A DNA stretch of 64,000 nucleotides from Cellulomonas marina (GCF_900111925.1 NZ_FOKA01000006.1:174400-238399); one strand, 5' to 3'; positions 16,949-26,689 are shown, numbered from the stretch's first letter. Notes: generated by a model not told the origin, from the sequence alone. Program-made: numbers and translations.

Positions 16949-17656
16949 ATGGACGACGGGCCTCGCGAGCGGCGCGTGCCCGACCGACGGGTGGCGCACC
17001 GGGCGCGGACGCACCAGGCGATCCTCGACGCCGCCGGCGCCCTGATGGTCGAGACGGGCGGCACGCGCTTCTCCGTCGACCGGCTGGCCGCCGAGGCCGG
17101 CGTCGCGCGGCGGACGGTGTTCAACCACTTCGACTCGCGCGCCGACGTCGTCACCGCCGTCGGCGCGCAGGCGTTCCGGGAGGTCCTCGACGGCCTGGTC
17201 GGGGACGACGCGCCCTCTCCGCCGGCGGGGCACGACGACCCCCGGCGGGCGGTGGCCGCCGACCTCGCGGCCGCGCTGCGACGGGCGGACCTCGTCGGGC
17301 CGATGGCCGCCCTCACGCGGGGGCTGGGCATCACGGCTGCGACCGCCGGGTCCGCGGCCGGCGTGCCGCCGCAGCAGGCCGTGCTGCTGCTCCGGGCGCT
17401 CGTCGAGGTCGGCGACGGGCTGGCCGCCGCGCTCGTCCGGCGCCACCCCCGGGCCGACCCCCTCGACGTCGAGCTCGCCGTCGGTGCCCTGACCAGCGGG
17501 CTCGTCGTGCTGCACCGCCACTGGCTGGCCGGTGCCGCCGCGTCCGACGACGCGGCGGGCCGCGCGGCGTGGGCACGGCTCGTCGAGCACCTGGCGTCGA
17601 CGCTGCTCGTCACGCCCGCACCGCCCGCCGCGCCCGCTCCGCGCCAGACTCCCTGA
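16949..17656 (+). CDS. TetR-family repressor
   Basis: A 235-residue TetR regulator. The N-terminal HTH is clear (RTHQAILDAAGALMVETGG through GVARRTVFNHFDSRADV). The C-terminal ligand domain is Ala/Leu-rich and specific to no family I recognise. ATG at 16949 is chosen; a GTG six bases upstream is an alternative. It precedes the MMPL exporter by 53 bp on the same strand and probably controls it. Confidence 0.87.
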   Translation: MDDGPRERRVPDRRVAHRARTHQAILDAAGALMVETGGTRFSVDRLAAEAGVARRTVFNHFDSRADVVTAVGAQAFREVLDGLVGDDAPSPPAGHDDPRRAVAADLAAALRRADLVGPMAALTRGLGITAATAGSAAGVPPQQAVLLLRALVEVGDGLAAALVRRHPRADPLDVELAVGALTSGLVVLHRHWLAGAAASDDAAGRAAWARLVEHLASTLLVTPAPPAAPAPRQTP

Positions 17657-17709
17657 CACGTCCCCCGACACGCCCCCGGCACCACCACCCCCACCGATCG
17701 AAGGACACG

Positions 17710-20319
17710 ATGGCCGAGCTCCTCTTCCGCCTGGGCCGCGCCGCGGCCCGCCACGCCCGCGCGGTCATCGCCGTGTGGGTGGTCGTCGTCGCGCTCGCGG
17801 GGGTCGGCTACGGCGTGGGCGCCGGCACGCTGGCCAGCAGCTTCTCCATCCCGGGCACCCCGACGGCGGAGGTGACGGACCGCCTGGCGGCCCAGCTCCC
17901 CGAGGCGGCCGGCGCCACGGGCACCGTCGTCGTGCACACGGCCGACGACGCACCCTTCACCACCGAGCAGCAGCAGGGCCTCGCCGCGGTCGTCGCGGAC
18001 GCCATGGGGGTCGAGGGCGTCCAGACCGTCGTGGACCCGTTCGCCGCCGAGGCGCAGCGCACCGAGGGCGCCGCGCAGCTCGTGGCCGGCGCGACCCAGG
18101 TCGAGGAGGGCCGCGCGCAGCTCACCGCCGGCCGCGCGCAGCTCGACGCGGCGCAGGCCGAGCTCGACGCCGCCCAGGACACGCTGGACGCCGCCCGCGC
18201 GCAGGCCACCGCCGCCGGCGCGGGGCCCGAGGCGACGGCCGCGCTCGACGCGCAGGAGGCGCAGCTCGCGGCCGGGCGGGCCCAGCTCGACGAGCAGCGG
18301 ACCCGGCTCGAGGCCGGGTCGGCGGAGCTCGAGGCGCAGGCGGCGCAGCTCGAGCAGGGGCAGGCGCTCGCGGACCTGGCCTCGGGCATCCGCGTGGTGT
18401 CGGAGGACGGGACGACCGCCGTCGTCACGGTGGTCTTCGCCGGCGCCCAGCTCGACGTGCCGCAGGAGGCCAAGGAGGCGGTCATCGCGACCTTCACCGA
18501 CGGCGTCGCCGACGTCGGGGGGCTCGAGGTCGACTTCGGCTCCGACATCGCGCAGGAGACGCCGTCGGTCGTCGGGCCGGGCGAGGTCGTCGGGCTCGTG
18601 GTGGCCGGGATCGTGCTCGTCGTCATGCTCGGCACGCTGGTCGGCGCGGGGCTGCCGCTGGTCACCGCGCTCGTCGGCGTGGCCATCGCGGCGCTGGGGT
18701 CGCTGGCGTTCTCCGGGGTCGTCGACATGTCGTCGGTGACGCCGGTGCTGGGCCTCATGCTCGGCCTGGCGGTCGGCATCGACTACGCGCTGTTCATCGT
18801 CAACCGGCACCGGCGGCAGCTGAAGGCGGGCTACGACGTCGAGGAGTCGATCGGGCTCGCGAACGGGACCTCCGGCAACGCGGTGGTCTTCGCCGGGTCG
18901 ACCGTCGTCATCGCGCTGCTGGCGCTCAACGTCACCGGCATCCCGTTCCTCGGCCTCATGGGGACGGTCGGGGCCGCGGCGGTGGCCGTGGCGGTGCTCG
19001 TCGCCGTCACGCTGACCCCCGCCCTGCTGCACCTCATCGGCCGCCGCATCCTCAACCGGCGGGAACGGGCGGCGGCGGACGCGGCCGTCCTGGCGGCCCA
19101 GGAGGCGGACGCGGCGCGCACCTCGCACGGCCGGCACGTGGCCCCGCCGACGGGCGCGATCCCGGTCGTCGGGACGACGGCCTCCCCGGCCGCGACCGCC
19201 GTGCGCCCCATGTCCACGGCGGGTGCGGTCGGCCGCGTCGTCGTCGGCGTCGCCGTGCTGGCGGCCGTGGCGGCCCCGGCCCTGAGCCTGCGCACCAACC
19301 TGCCCGACGGCTCCTCGGAGCCCGAGAGCTCGACCTCGTACCAGGCCTACACGCGCGTAGCCGAGAGGTTCGGCCCCGGGACGAACGGGCCGCTCGTCGT
19401 CGTCGCGGAGCTGCCGGAGGCGCCCGCCGAGGGCGAGGAGGTGGCCGCGCAGCTCGCGGTGGCGCAGACGGTCGCGGCCGTCGACGACGTGTCCGCGGTC
19501 GCGCCCGCCGGCACGTCGGCGGACGGCACGACCGTCGTCCTGCAGGTCGTCCCCGCGCAGGGCCCGACGAGCGAGAGCACGGAGCGGCTGGTCACGGACC
19601 TGCGCGAGCTGTCACCGCTCGACGACGGCACGACGCTGGGCGTGGCGGGCGCCGCCAGCGGCAACATCGACATCTCCGACAAGCTGGCCGGCGCGCTGCC
19701 CGTCTACCTCGGCGTCGTCATCGGGCTGTCGCTGGTCATCCTCGTGGTGGTGTTCCGGTCGCTGCTCGTGCCGCTGCTGGCGACGCTCGGGTTCGTGCTG
19801 TCGTACTTCGCCGCGATCGGCGGGGTCGTGGCGATCTACCAGTGGGGCTGGCTGTCGGACGTCTTCGGGGTCGAGCGGCCCGGGCCGATCCTCAACTTCC
19901 TGCCGACGATCCTCGTCGGGATCCTCTTCGGCCTGGCGATGGACTACCAGCTCTTCCTCGGCTCCGGCATGCGCGAGGCGTACGCGCACGGGGCGCCGGC
20001 GCGGCTGGCGGTGGCGCAGGGGCTGCGCGCCGGACGGGCCGTGGTGATCGCGGCGGCGATCATCATGGTCTCGGTGTTCGGCGGCTTCATGTTCGCCGAG
20101 TCCGCGCTCATCCGGCCCATCGGCTTCGCGCTGGCGTTCGGCGTGCTCGTCGACGCGTTCGTCGTGCGGATGCTCGTCGTGCCCGCGCTGCTGCACCTGC
20201 TGGGCGACGCCGCGTGGTGGCTGCCGCGCTGGCTGCAGCGGGTGCTGCCCGACGTGGACGTGGAGGGTGCGGCGCTCGAGCGGCGCCACCCGCACGTGCC
20301 GGGCGCGCCGGCCGCCTGA
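17710..20319 (+). CDS. MMPL/RND-type membrane exporter
   Basis: An 869-residue MMPL-family transporter. One transmembrane helix is at the N-terminus (AVIAVWVVVVALAGVGYGV). A large extracytoplasmic loop (~residues 40-290) contains a long Gln/Ala/Leu coiled coil with repeated AQL-type heptads. A first bundle of helices includes the core LGLAVGIDYALFIVNRHR; a second loop and a second bundle follow, with GILFGLAMDYQLFLGSGMREAYAHG. These GxxxDY segments carry the Asp-Tyr pairs used for proton coupling. The coiled coil resembles YdgH-type exporters. GAAGGA precedes the ATG. Regulation by the upstream TetR is likely; substrate (lipid or drug) unknown. Confidence 0.9.
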   Translation: MAELLFRLGRAAARHARAVIAVWVVVVALAGVGYGVGAGTLASSFSIPGTPTAEVTDRLAAQLPEAAGATGTVVVHTADDAPFTTEQQQGLAAVVADAMGVEGVQTVVDPFAAEAQRTEGAAQLVAGATQVEEGRAQLTAGRAQLDAAQAELDAAQDTLDAARAQATAAGAGPEATAALDAQEAQLAAGRAQLDEQRTRLEAGSAELEAQAAQLEQGQALADLASGIRVVSEDGTTAVVTVVFAGAQLDVPQEAKEAVIATFTDGVADVGGLEVDFGSDIAQETPSVVGPGEVVGLVVAGIVLVVMLGTLVGAGLPLVTALVGVAIAALGSLAFSGVVDMSSVTPVLGLMLGLAVGIDYALFIVNRHRRQLKAGYDVEESIGLANGTSGNAVVFAGSTVVIALLALNVTGIPFLGLMGTVGAAAVAVAVLVAVTLTPALLHLIGRRILNRRERAAADAAVLAAQEADAARTSHGRHVAPPTGAIPVVGTTASPAATAVRPMSTAGAVGRVVVGVAVLAAVAAPALSLRTNLPDGSSEPESSTSYQAYTRVAERFGPGTNGPLVVVAELPEAPAEGEEVAAQLAVAQTVAAVDDVSAVAPAGTSADGTTVVLQVVPAQGPTSESTERLVTDLRELSPLDDGTTLGVAGAASGNIDISDKLAGALPVYLGVVIGLSLVILVVVFRSLLVPLLATLGFVLSYFAAIGGVVAIYQWGWLSDVFGVERPGPILNFLPTILVGILFGLAMDYQLFLGSGMREAYAHGAPARLAVAQGLRAGRAVVIAAAIIMVSVFGGFMFAESALIRPIGFALAFGVLVDAFVVRMLVVPALLHLLGDAAWWLPRWLQRVLPDVDVEGAALERRHPHVPGAPAA

Positions 20320-20341
20320 CCGAGGGCTAGCGTCGACGACC

Positions 20342-21223
20342 GTGACGACGACGCGCGCCCTCGGCCCCTTCCAGGTCCACCCCGTCGGCCTGGGCTGCAT
20401 GCCCCTGTCGATGAACAACGACAAGCAGTACCCCGACGAGCGCGAGGCCGTCGCGACGATCCACGCGGCGCTCGACGCCGGCGTGACCCTGCTCGACACC
20501 GCCGACTGCTACGCCCCCTCGTGGGACACCTTCGGCCACAACGAGCGCCTCGTCGCCACGGCCCTGCGCGCGTGCGGCAGCCTGCCCGACGGCCTCGTCG
20601 TCGCCACGAAGGGCGGTATCACCCGCGGCGAGGGGGAGACGTGGGGCCGCGACGGGTCCCCGGAGTACCTGCGCTCGGCGGTCGAGGCGTCGCTGGGCCG
20701 GCTCGGCGTCGACGTCATCGACCTCTACCAGTGGCACCGCCCCGATCGGGAGCGCGACTACGCCGAGGTCGTCGGGACGTTCAAGGCGCTGCGCGACGAG
20801 GGCAAGGTCCGCGCGGTCGGCATCTCCAACGCGAACCCCGAGGAGATCCGCATCGCGCAGGACGTCCTGGGCCCCGGCGGGCTGGTGAGCGTGCAGAACG
20901 AGTTCTCGCCGTCGCACCGCCAGTCGGAGGACGAGCTGCGGCTCTGCGACGCGGAGGGCATCGCGTTCCTGCCGTGGAGCCCGCTGGGCGGCACCGGCGG
21001 CGGCGCGGCCGGGGTCGGGGAGCGCTTCGGCGTCTTCGCCGAGATCGGCGCGGAGCACGGCGTGAGCCCGCAGCGCGTCGTGCTCGCGTGGGAGCTGGCG
21101 CTCTCGCCGCACGTCATCCCCATCCCCGGCGCCCGACGAGCGACGTCCATCACGGACTCGGCCGCTGCCGCGGAGCTCGTCCTGTCCGACGACGAGCTCG
21201 CCCGCTGCAGCGCGGCCGGCTGA
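20342..21223 (+). CDS. Aldo/keto reductase
   Basis: A 293-residue TIM-barrel NADPH oxidoreductase. The catalytic Asp and Tyr lie in LLDTADCYAP, the Lys in VVATKGG and the His in YQWHRPD. The cofactor loop is IPIPGARR. Substrate unknown. GTG at 20342 follows a TAGCGT box by 8 bases, again pointing to a leaderless or very short leader. Confidence 0.88.
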   Translation: MTTTRALGPFQVHPVGLGCMPLSMNNDKQYPDEREAVATIHAALDAGVTLLDTADCYAPSWDTFGHNERLVATALRACGSLPDGLVVATKGGITRGEGETWGRDGSPEYLRSAVEASLGRLGVDVIDLYQWHRPDRERDYAEVVGTFKALRDEGKVRAVGISNANPEEIRIAQDVLGPGGLVSVQNEFSPSHRQSEDELRLCDAEGIAFLPWSPLGGTGGGAAGVGERFGVFAEIGAEHGVSPQRVVLAWELALSPHVIPIPGARRATSITDSAAAAELVLSDDELARCSAAG

Positions 21224-21293
21224 TACGAGGACCGTCTGCGGATCCGGTGACCAGGCGCCTGTAATCCTGGGCGCTCCCGGGACACTGCAGGGT

Positions 21294-21872
21294 GTGAGGT
21301 GGCTCAGCACGGACCCGGAGGCGTGGTTCGACGCCCTGTGGCGCGAGCACGCGCCGCGCATCCAGGCGTACGCCGTGCGCCACGTGGGCGTGCACGACGC
21401 CGAGGACGTCCTGGCGGAGACCTTCACGGTGGCCTGGCGCCGCCGGGACGAGGTGCCCGCGCTCGTCCTGCCGTGGCTGCTCGTCGTCGCGCGGAACACG
21501 GTGGCCAACCGGCGGCGGACGGAGCTGCGGCACGACGAGCGCGTCGCGGCGCTCGCGGCCGTCGCCGGGCCGGCGGGCGGTGCGGACGACGGCGTCGAGC
21601 ACCACGTCGCCGAGCGCGCGCAGCTGCTCGGCGCGCTCGCGCTGCTGTCGGAGGCCGACCGGCCGGCCCTGCTGCTGACGGCGTGGGACGGGCTGGGGCC
21701 GGCGGCCGCGGCCCTCGTCGCCGGGTGCTCGACGACCGCGTTCAAGGTCCGGCTGCACCGTGCCCGGGCCCGGCTGCAGCGGCTGCTCGACGAGGCCGAC
21801 GGCGACGGCGTCGGCGCGGGCGCCCCGGTGGGCGCCGAGGACGCGGTGCAGCGGACGCCGAGGGGACGGTGA
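21294..21872 (+). CDS. ECF RNA polymerase sigma factor
   Basis: A 192-residue ECF sigma factor. Region 2 contains FDALWREHAPRIQAYAVRH and DAEDVLAETFTVAWRRR; region 4 is present but degenerate in GLGPAAAALVAGCSTTAFKVRLHRARARL. Start GTG at 21294. Its stop codon overlaps the GTG of the following anti-sigma-like gene by 4 bp (GTGA), so the two are coupled. Confidence 0.85.
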   Translation: MRWLSTDPEAWFDALWREHAPRIQAYAVRHVGVHDAEDVLAETFTVAWRRRDEVPALVLPWLLVVARNTVANRRRTELRHDERVAALAAVAGPAGGADDGVEHHVAERAQLLGALALLSEADRPALLLTAWDGLGPAAAALVAGCSTTAFKVRLHRARARLQRLLDEADGDGVGAGAPVGAEDAVQRTPRGR

Positions 21873-22621
21873 GGGTGGTGGACGTCGACCGGAGGGTGCG
21901 CGCGCTCGCCCCGACCGGGGTCGTCGACCCCGACGGGCTCGAGCGCGCCCGAGCGCGGGTGCGCGCGGAGCAGGACACGCACGCCGGGGCGGTGCCGACC
22001 CTCGCGGCCGCGCGCGCCCGGCGTGCTGGGCGGCCGGCCCGGCGCTGGGCGCTGGCGGCGGGCGGCGCGGCGGCCGCCGTCGTCGCGGCGGTGCTGCTGA
22101 CCGCCCCGCCCGACGAGCCGGCCTTCGCGACCTGGACCGCCATCCCGGCCGCCCCGGACCCCGCGACGGCGGCCCGCGCGACGGCGTCGTGCGCCTCCTC
22201 GGTCCCGGCCGACGTGCAGCCCGCCCCGGTGCTCGTCGAGCAGCGTGGCGCCGTGGTGCTGAGCGTGCTCGCGGACGGCGCCTGGGCGAGCGCCTGCGTG
22301 TGGAGCGACCACGAGACGAGCGAGGGCTCGATCGCGGCGTACACCCGGACGATGCCGGCCGCCCCGACGGCGGACGGCGTGGCCGTCGTGAGCTGGGTGG
22401 GCACGTGGTCCCCGGAGGACGGGCCGTGGACCGCCGTGTACGGGCTCGCCGGTAGCGACGTCGCGCAGGTCGTCGTCGACCGGGAGGCCGGCGGCCCGGT
22501 CCGGGCCACGGTCCAGGACGGCTGGTTCGCCGCGTGGTGGCCGACGGACTCCCCGGCGGCGACCGTCACGCCGTTCGACGAGAGGGGCGTGCCCGGCGCG
22601 CCGGTCGAGGTCGCCCGGTGA
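21869..22621 (+). CDS. Probable anti-sigma factor, single TM
   Basis: A 250-residue protein coupled to the upstream ECF gene. The N-terminal ~65 residues are soluble (VDPDGLERARARVRAEQ), followed by one transmembrane helix (WALAAGGAAAAVVAAVLLTA) and a ~150-residue extracytoplasmic domain with two Cys (SCASSVPAD, WASACVWSD). No CxxC zinc motif is visible, so the anti-sigma role rests on position and topology. Confidence 0.7.
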   Translation: MRVVDVDRRVRALAPTGVVDPDGLERARARVRAEQDTHAGAVPTLAAARARRAGRPARRWALAAGGAAAAVVAAVLLTAPPDEPAFATWTAIPAAPDPATAARATASCASSVPADVQPAPVLVEQRGAVVLSVLADGAWASACVWSDHETSEGSIAAYTRTMPAAPTADGVAVVSWVGTWSPEDGPWTAVYGLAGSDVAQVVVDREAGGPVRATVQDGWFAAWWPTDSPAATVTPFDERGVPGAPVEVAR

Positions 22622-22642
22622 CCGGGGCGCGGCCCGGCGCGT

Positions 22643-23776
22643 TCAGCCGGTCGTGGCCGCGGGTGTCACCGGTCCGTACTCGACGGTGACCTCCTGGGGC
22701 TCGACGACGACCACCGTGGCCGCCGCCGCGACCACCTCGAACGTCCGCGGCAGGCAGGCGGGCGTCAGCGGGACGGTCTGCACGCGCCACGGGCTGGCGG
22801 CGGTCCCGTCACCGGCGCTCACCGCGACCGGCACCACGCCGTCGCGGCCGTCGACCTCGCACGACGCGAGGTCGAGCGCCTGCCACAGCGCGTCCCCGGC
22901 CTGCCCCGGCGCTCGCGTCATGGTGGTCGTGACGACGGTGCCGGCCCCCGCGCCGGCCCCCTCGCCGTGGCCCGCGTCGTCGTCGCCCACGGCCAGCACG
23001 AGCTGGAAGCCGATGCCGCCGACGGCCGCGACCAGTCCGGCGACGGCCGTCGTCCGCAGGAGGCGGGCCGTCTCCTCGTCGGTGCGCCGCGCCTGCGCGG
23101 CGGCGACCAGCACGGATCGCGACCGCTCGAGCGTCTCCAGGGTCCGCCGGCCTGCGGCGAGGGCGTCCTCGGCGTCGACGAGGTCGTCACGGGCGCGTGC
23201 CGTCGCTGCGGCGTCATCGCGCGCCTCGGCCCGCTCGAGCAGCCGCCGCGCGCGCAGCACCTGCGCCTCCATCGCCGCGGCGGCGTCCCTCTCCTGTCCC
23301 AACCGGGTGCGGAAGGCGCCGACGGAGGTCAGGCCGCCGGGCAGGTAGCGCGCCCTGTCCGCCTCGGACGCCCCGTCGATCTCCGCCTCGAGGGTGCCGA
23401 GCTGCCAGAGGTCGACGACCTGCGGCGCGAAGACCCGCGTGGCGGTCACCAGCAGCAACCCCACCGCGAACAGCCCGACCGCCCCGAGCACCCAGGCGAG
23501 GACCAGCCGGCCGCGCTCGTCCCCCCAGTCGAGCGCGGGTCGGGCGACCACCGCGGTGCCGAAGACCGTCGCCCCGACCGCGGCCAGCGCCGCCACGAGC
23601 CACTTCGCCGCGGTCTGCGCCTCGGTCGGGAACCGGGTCAGCGACGTGAGCTGCTCGTCGGGCGGTGCCGCGGGGGTGGCGGGTCGCGCCGTGAAGCGGT
23701 CGGCGAGAGCCGACAGCAGGGCCGCCGCGGGTGCCTCCAGCGAGGCGGGCAGCACGTCCCGGCGGGACCGGAGCAC
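22643..23776 (-). CDS. Hypothetical membrane protein with coiled coil
   Basis: A 377-residue protein. Two transmembrane helices lie around residues 57-110 (WLVAALAAVGATVFGTAVVA and LVLAWVLGAVGLFAVGLLLV). A long charged Ala/Arg/Glu coiled coil (~160-235) leads to a third helix (TTAVAGLVAAVGGIGFQLVLAV), and the C-terminal extracytoplasmic part has paired Cys. I recognise no family. It begins 13 bp after the stop of the small gene upstream and is convergent with the anti-sigma gene. Confidence 0.62.
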   Translation of the reverse strand: MLRSRRDVLPASLEAPAAALLSALADRFTARPATPAAPPDEQLTSLTRFPTEAQTAAKWLVAALAAVGATVFGTAVVARPALDWGDERGRLVLAWVLGAVGLFAVGLLLVTATRVFAPQVVDLWQLGTLEAEIDGASEADRARYLPGGLTSVGAFRTRLGQERDAAAAMEAQVLRARRLLERAEARDDAAATARARDDLVDAEDALAAGRRTLETLERSRSVLVAAAQARRTDEETARLLRTTAVAGLVAAVGGIGFQLVLAVGDDDAGHGEGAGAGAGTVVTTTMTRAPGQAGDALWQALDLASCEVDGRDGVVPVAVSAGDGTAASPWRVQTVPLTPACLPRTFEVVAAAATVVVVEPQEVTVEYGPVTPAATTG

Positions 23777-23789
23777 GGCGCGGCCCCGC

Positions 23790-24011
23790 TCAGCGCAGCG
23801 TCGGCGGGTCGGTCAGGACCTGGTCGAGGGCCCAGACGCCGAACACGGGCGGCGTGGCGTTCTGGTCGTGGGGCCGCCACTGGTACATCCGGCCGTCGGG
23901 GCCCCGCCGCCGTTCGTACGGGAACGTGCCGGGCTCGGCCGGAGGCGTCGGCGGGACCGCGCGCATCCCGAGCGCAGCGCTCGTCGGTCGAGGACCTGCT
24001 GGTGTGCTCAT
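23790..24011 (-). CDS. Small hypothetical protein
   Basis: A 73-residue soluble protein (MSTPAGPRPTSAALG start, ending DQVLTDPPTLR) with the aromatic-rich stretch YERRRGPDGRMYQWRPHDQN. No domain recognised. It forms a probable two-gene operon with the membrane protein 13 bp downstream. ATG at 24011 is preferred over upstream in-frame codons, which add only Arg/Gly-rich sequence. Confidence 0.55.
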   Translation of the reverse strand: MSTPAGPRPTSAALGMRAVPPTPPAEPGTFPYERRRGPDGRMYQWRPHDQNATPPVFGVWALDQVLTDPPTLR

Positions 24012-24313
24012 GTCCCCACCTCGCCGTCGCCGTGCGGCCCGGCCGCCGTGCCGAGCGCCGGTGCCGACGGTCCTCGCTGCCGGTGCGGCCGGGAAGGGTC
24101 CTAGCACCCGTACGTCTGAGGTCTGCTAGGCCAGGGGTGCCCAGCGCGCCCACTCCTCCGGCGGGGCCAGGTCGAGTACTCCCGCGTGCTTGGCGGCGGG
24201 GCGGAACGTACTCGTCCGCCGTGGCACGCCTCGCGTCACGCCCGTGGACCGCCAGCGTGAGGACGGCGCCGAGACCACCCGTTCGGCCCAGGGGCGCCGC
24301 CGCTCCTCAGGGC
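24012..24313. other. About 300 bp without a supported gene
   Basis: Promoter-proximal DNA of the small gene and the region after the stop of the 24.3-kb gene. A minus-strand frame ending at 24126 finishes with GVLDLAPPEEWARWAPLA, which reads like a protein C-terminus, but nothing recognisable precedes it. A gene relic is possible but not supported. Confidence 0.35.
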
Positions 24314-24835
24314 TCAGTCGTCGGTCGCGGAGCCCGTCGCCGCGGTCAGCGCCTGCACCACCGTGTCCGCGCGCTCGCCCTCGTAGACCACCATCGCCTG
24401 GAAGGTGCTCTTCGCCTTGTGCCCCAACGCCTCGCTGAGCAGCGCGTACGGCAGCTCGACCGGGCGGTAGTCCTCCACCGCGTACTGGAACTCGTAGAGG
24501 CCCTTCTCCTCGTCGGGCGTCCAGAGCGCCGCGGCGAAGCGGTCGTTGCTGAACTGGTAGCCGATGCGCCCCAGCGCCCAGATCCCGCCACCGCCGGTGA
24601 ACACCACGAGGTCGCCCTCGGTGACCTTCTTGTACTTGGGCAGGTTGGCGCGGTACGTGCCCCAGATGCGCGCCTCGGTCTCGTAACGGCGCTGCAGCGC
24701 CATGCGCTGGTCGGCGACGAGGGTCGGGAGGAGGTCGGGGCGATCGGCCCACACGACCGGGTTCTTCAGGGAGACGTCGGCGTTGACGAGGCCGTCGCCC
24801 TTGCCCTGCGAAGGATGGATGAGCACGGCGGTCAT
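24314..24835 (-). CDS. PUA/EVE-like domain protein
   Basis: A 173-residue soluble protein. The central part has the EVE/PUA-like rhythm: a strand with EGDLVVFTGGGGIWALGRIG, then NDRFAAALW and a Tyr/Glu-rich segment (YEFQYAVEDYRPVELPYALLSEALG). Similar small domains occur in modified-base readers and next to restriction genes. That comparison is from memory and unverified. It stands alone, with an SDR gene upstream on the same strand. Confidence 0.6.
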   Translation of the reverse strand: MTAVLIHPSQGKGDGLVNADVSLKNPVVWADRPDLLPTLVADQRMALQRRYETEARIWGTYRANLPKYKKVTEGDLVVFTGGGGIWALGRIGYQFSNDRFAAALWTPDEEKGLYEFQYAVEDYRPVELPYALLSEALGHKAKSTFQAMVVYEGERADTVVQALTAATGSATDD

Positions 24836-24958
24836 GGGACCCCTGTCTGACGGTGCGGCACGGCGGGACGCCGGCACCCCAGCCTCCCACGCACCCGCCC
24901 GTCGCTGCTCGGGCGACGGGCGCCCCGGGGCGACGACCCCTCGTCGCCCCGGCGGTCC

Positions 24959-25654
24959 TCACCAGGCCAGGACGCCGTGGCGGTCCTGCAGGGTCCCCGT
25001 CGGGCCGTCGGGGCCGACGGTCGCCATGGCGACGATGGCGTCCGTGCCCTCCTCGAGCGTCTGCGGGCCGCTGTTGCCGTTGAGGTCGGTGGCCGTGTAG
25101 CCCGGGTCGACGGCGTTGATGCGCAGATCGGGGAGGGCCCGCGCGTACTGCACCGTGAGCATCGTGACGGCCGACTTGGACGCGGTGTAGAACGGCGCGA
25201 CGACCCTCGACTCGATGCGGCTCTCGTCGTGCACCGTGGCGAAGGAGCCCAGCCCGCTGGTCACGTTGACGACGACCGGGGCCGACGAGCGGCGCAGCAG
25301 CGGCAGGAACGCCTGCGTCGTGCGGACGACACCGAGGACGTTGGTGGCGAAGACGGTCTCGGCGTCGGCGGCGGTGAGCTCGGTGACGGGCGCCGCCGAG
25401 CCGGCGATCCCCGCGTCGTTGACGAGGACGTCGAGCACGCCCTCGTGGGCCTCGACGTCGGCGACGGCGGCGGCGACGGACGCGTCGTCGGTGACGTCGA
25501 GCGGGACGAAGCGGGCGCCGAGGGCGTCCGCGGCCGCCCGTCCGCGCTGGGGGTCGCGCGCGCCGACGAGGACGGTGTGGCCGAGGGCGAGCAGACGGCG
25601 GGCGGCCTCGTGGCCGAGACCCTTGTTGGCGCCGGTGATCAGGGTGGTGGTCAT
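24959..25654 (-). CDS. Short-chain dehydrogenase/reductase
   Basis: A 231-residue classical SDR. The Rossmann motif is TGANKGLG, NAG is LVNDAGIAG, Ser is in VVNVTSGLG and Tyr-x3-Lys is YTASK. The catalytic set is intact. Substrate unknown. It is divergent from an XRE regulator gene 115 bp away, a layout typical of regulator and target. Confidence 0.87.
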   Translation of the reverse strand: MTTTLITGANKGLGHEAARRLLALGHTVLVGARDPQRGRAAADALGARFVPLDVTDDASVAAAVADVEAHEGVLDVLVNDAGIAGSAAPVTELTAADAETVFATNVLGVVRTTQAFLPLLRRSSAPVVVNVTSGLGSFATVHDESRIESRVVAPFYTASKSAVTMLTVQYARALPDLRINAVDPGYTATDLNGNSGPQTLEEGTDAIVAMATVGPDGPTGTLQDRHGVLAW

Positions 25655-25769
25655 GGCGTCCACCCTCCGGGCACGCCGCGGTGGCGGCCAGTGCCCCCGG
25701 CGTCGGTAGGACCGGTGATACCACCGTCGGGGCTGCCGCCGTGGTGGTGCCCGGGGCGGGGATGGGCGC

Positions 25770-26657
25770 GTGACGGACACGGTGACCGAGACGCTCGGCA
25801 CGGCGCTGCGGCGGTGGCGGGACCGGCTGGACCCGGCGGACGTCGGGCTGCCGGCGGGGCGGCGTCGCGCGCGCGGGCTGCGGCGCGAGGAGCTGGCGCA
25901 GCTCGCCGGCCTGTCGGTGGACTACGTCGTGCGGCTGGAGCAGGGGCGCGCGTCGCACCCGTCGGCCCAGGTCATGGGAGCGCTGGCCCGGGCGCTGCAG
26001 CTGTCCGACGACGAGCGCGACCACCTGCACGTCCTGGCCGGCCTGCTGCCTCCGCGCCCGACGACGGTCTCCACGCACCTGCCGCCGGGGATCGTGCGGC
26101 TCGTCCACCGGCTGACCGAGCTGCCGCTCGCGGTGTTCAGCGCGTCGTGGGACCTCGTCACCTGGACGCCGCTGTGGGCGGCGCTGCTCGGCGACCCGGG
26201 CGCCCTGCCCGAGGGCGAGCGCAACCTGGTCCGCACCTGGTTCCTCGGCACCGGCCCGCTGGCCGTCCGGTCGTCCGTCGGCGAGCCCGGCTCCGACCCC
26301 GACGTCGAGCACATCGCCGCGTTCGAGGCCGCGCTCGTGGCGGACCTGCGCGTGGCGGCGGGCCGCTACCCCGACGACCGCGCGCTGCGGGCCCTCGTCG
26401 CCGAGCTGCACGCCGGCAGCCCGCGGTTCGCGCGCCTCTGGGACAGCGGCGCGACAGGCGAGCACCAGTCCGCGTCCAAGACCGTCCACCACCCGGTGGT
26501 CGGTCCCATCGCGCTGGACTGCGACGTCCTCACCGTCCCGGGATCTGACCTCAAGGTCGTCGTCCACTCGGCGCCGGCCAGCAGCTCCGCCGCGCAGGCC
26601 CTCGAGCTCCTGCGCGTGACGGGCGGGCTGCCGGTCCGCGCCGCGACGGGCGTGTGA
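25770..26657 (+). CDS. XRE-family regulator with MmyB-like ligand domain
   Basis: A 295-residue regulator. The N-terminal HTH reads RGLRREELAQLAGLSVDYVVRLEQGR, and the C-terminal MmyB-like domain (from about residue 105: PLAVFSASWDLVTWTPLWAALLGDP) is the PAS-like fatty-acid/ligand-binding region. GTG start. It is divergent from the SDR gene, which it probably regulates. Its stop lies 33 bp before the next ATG. Confidence 0.88.
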   Translation: MTDTVTETLGTALRRWRDRLDPADVGLPAGRRRARGLRREELAQLAGLSVDYVVRLEQGRASHPSAQVMGALARALQLSDDERDHLHVLAGLLPPRPTTVSTHLPPGIVRLVHRLTELPLAVFSASWDLVTWTPLWAALLGDPGALPEGERNLVRTWFLGTGPLAVRSSVGEPGSDPDVEHIAAFEAALVADLRVAAGRYPDDRALRALVAELHAGSPRFARLWDSGATGEHQSASKTVHHPVVGPIALDCDVLTVPGSDLKVVVHSAPASSSAAQALELLRVTGGLPVRAATGV

Positions 26658-26689
26658 CGCCTGGCGACGACGAGGGCCGCGGCACGAGG

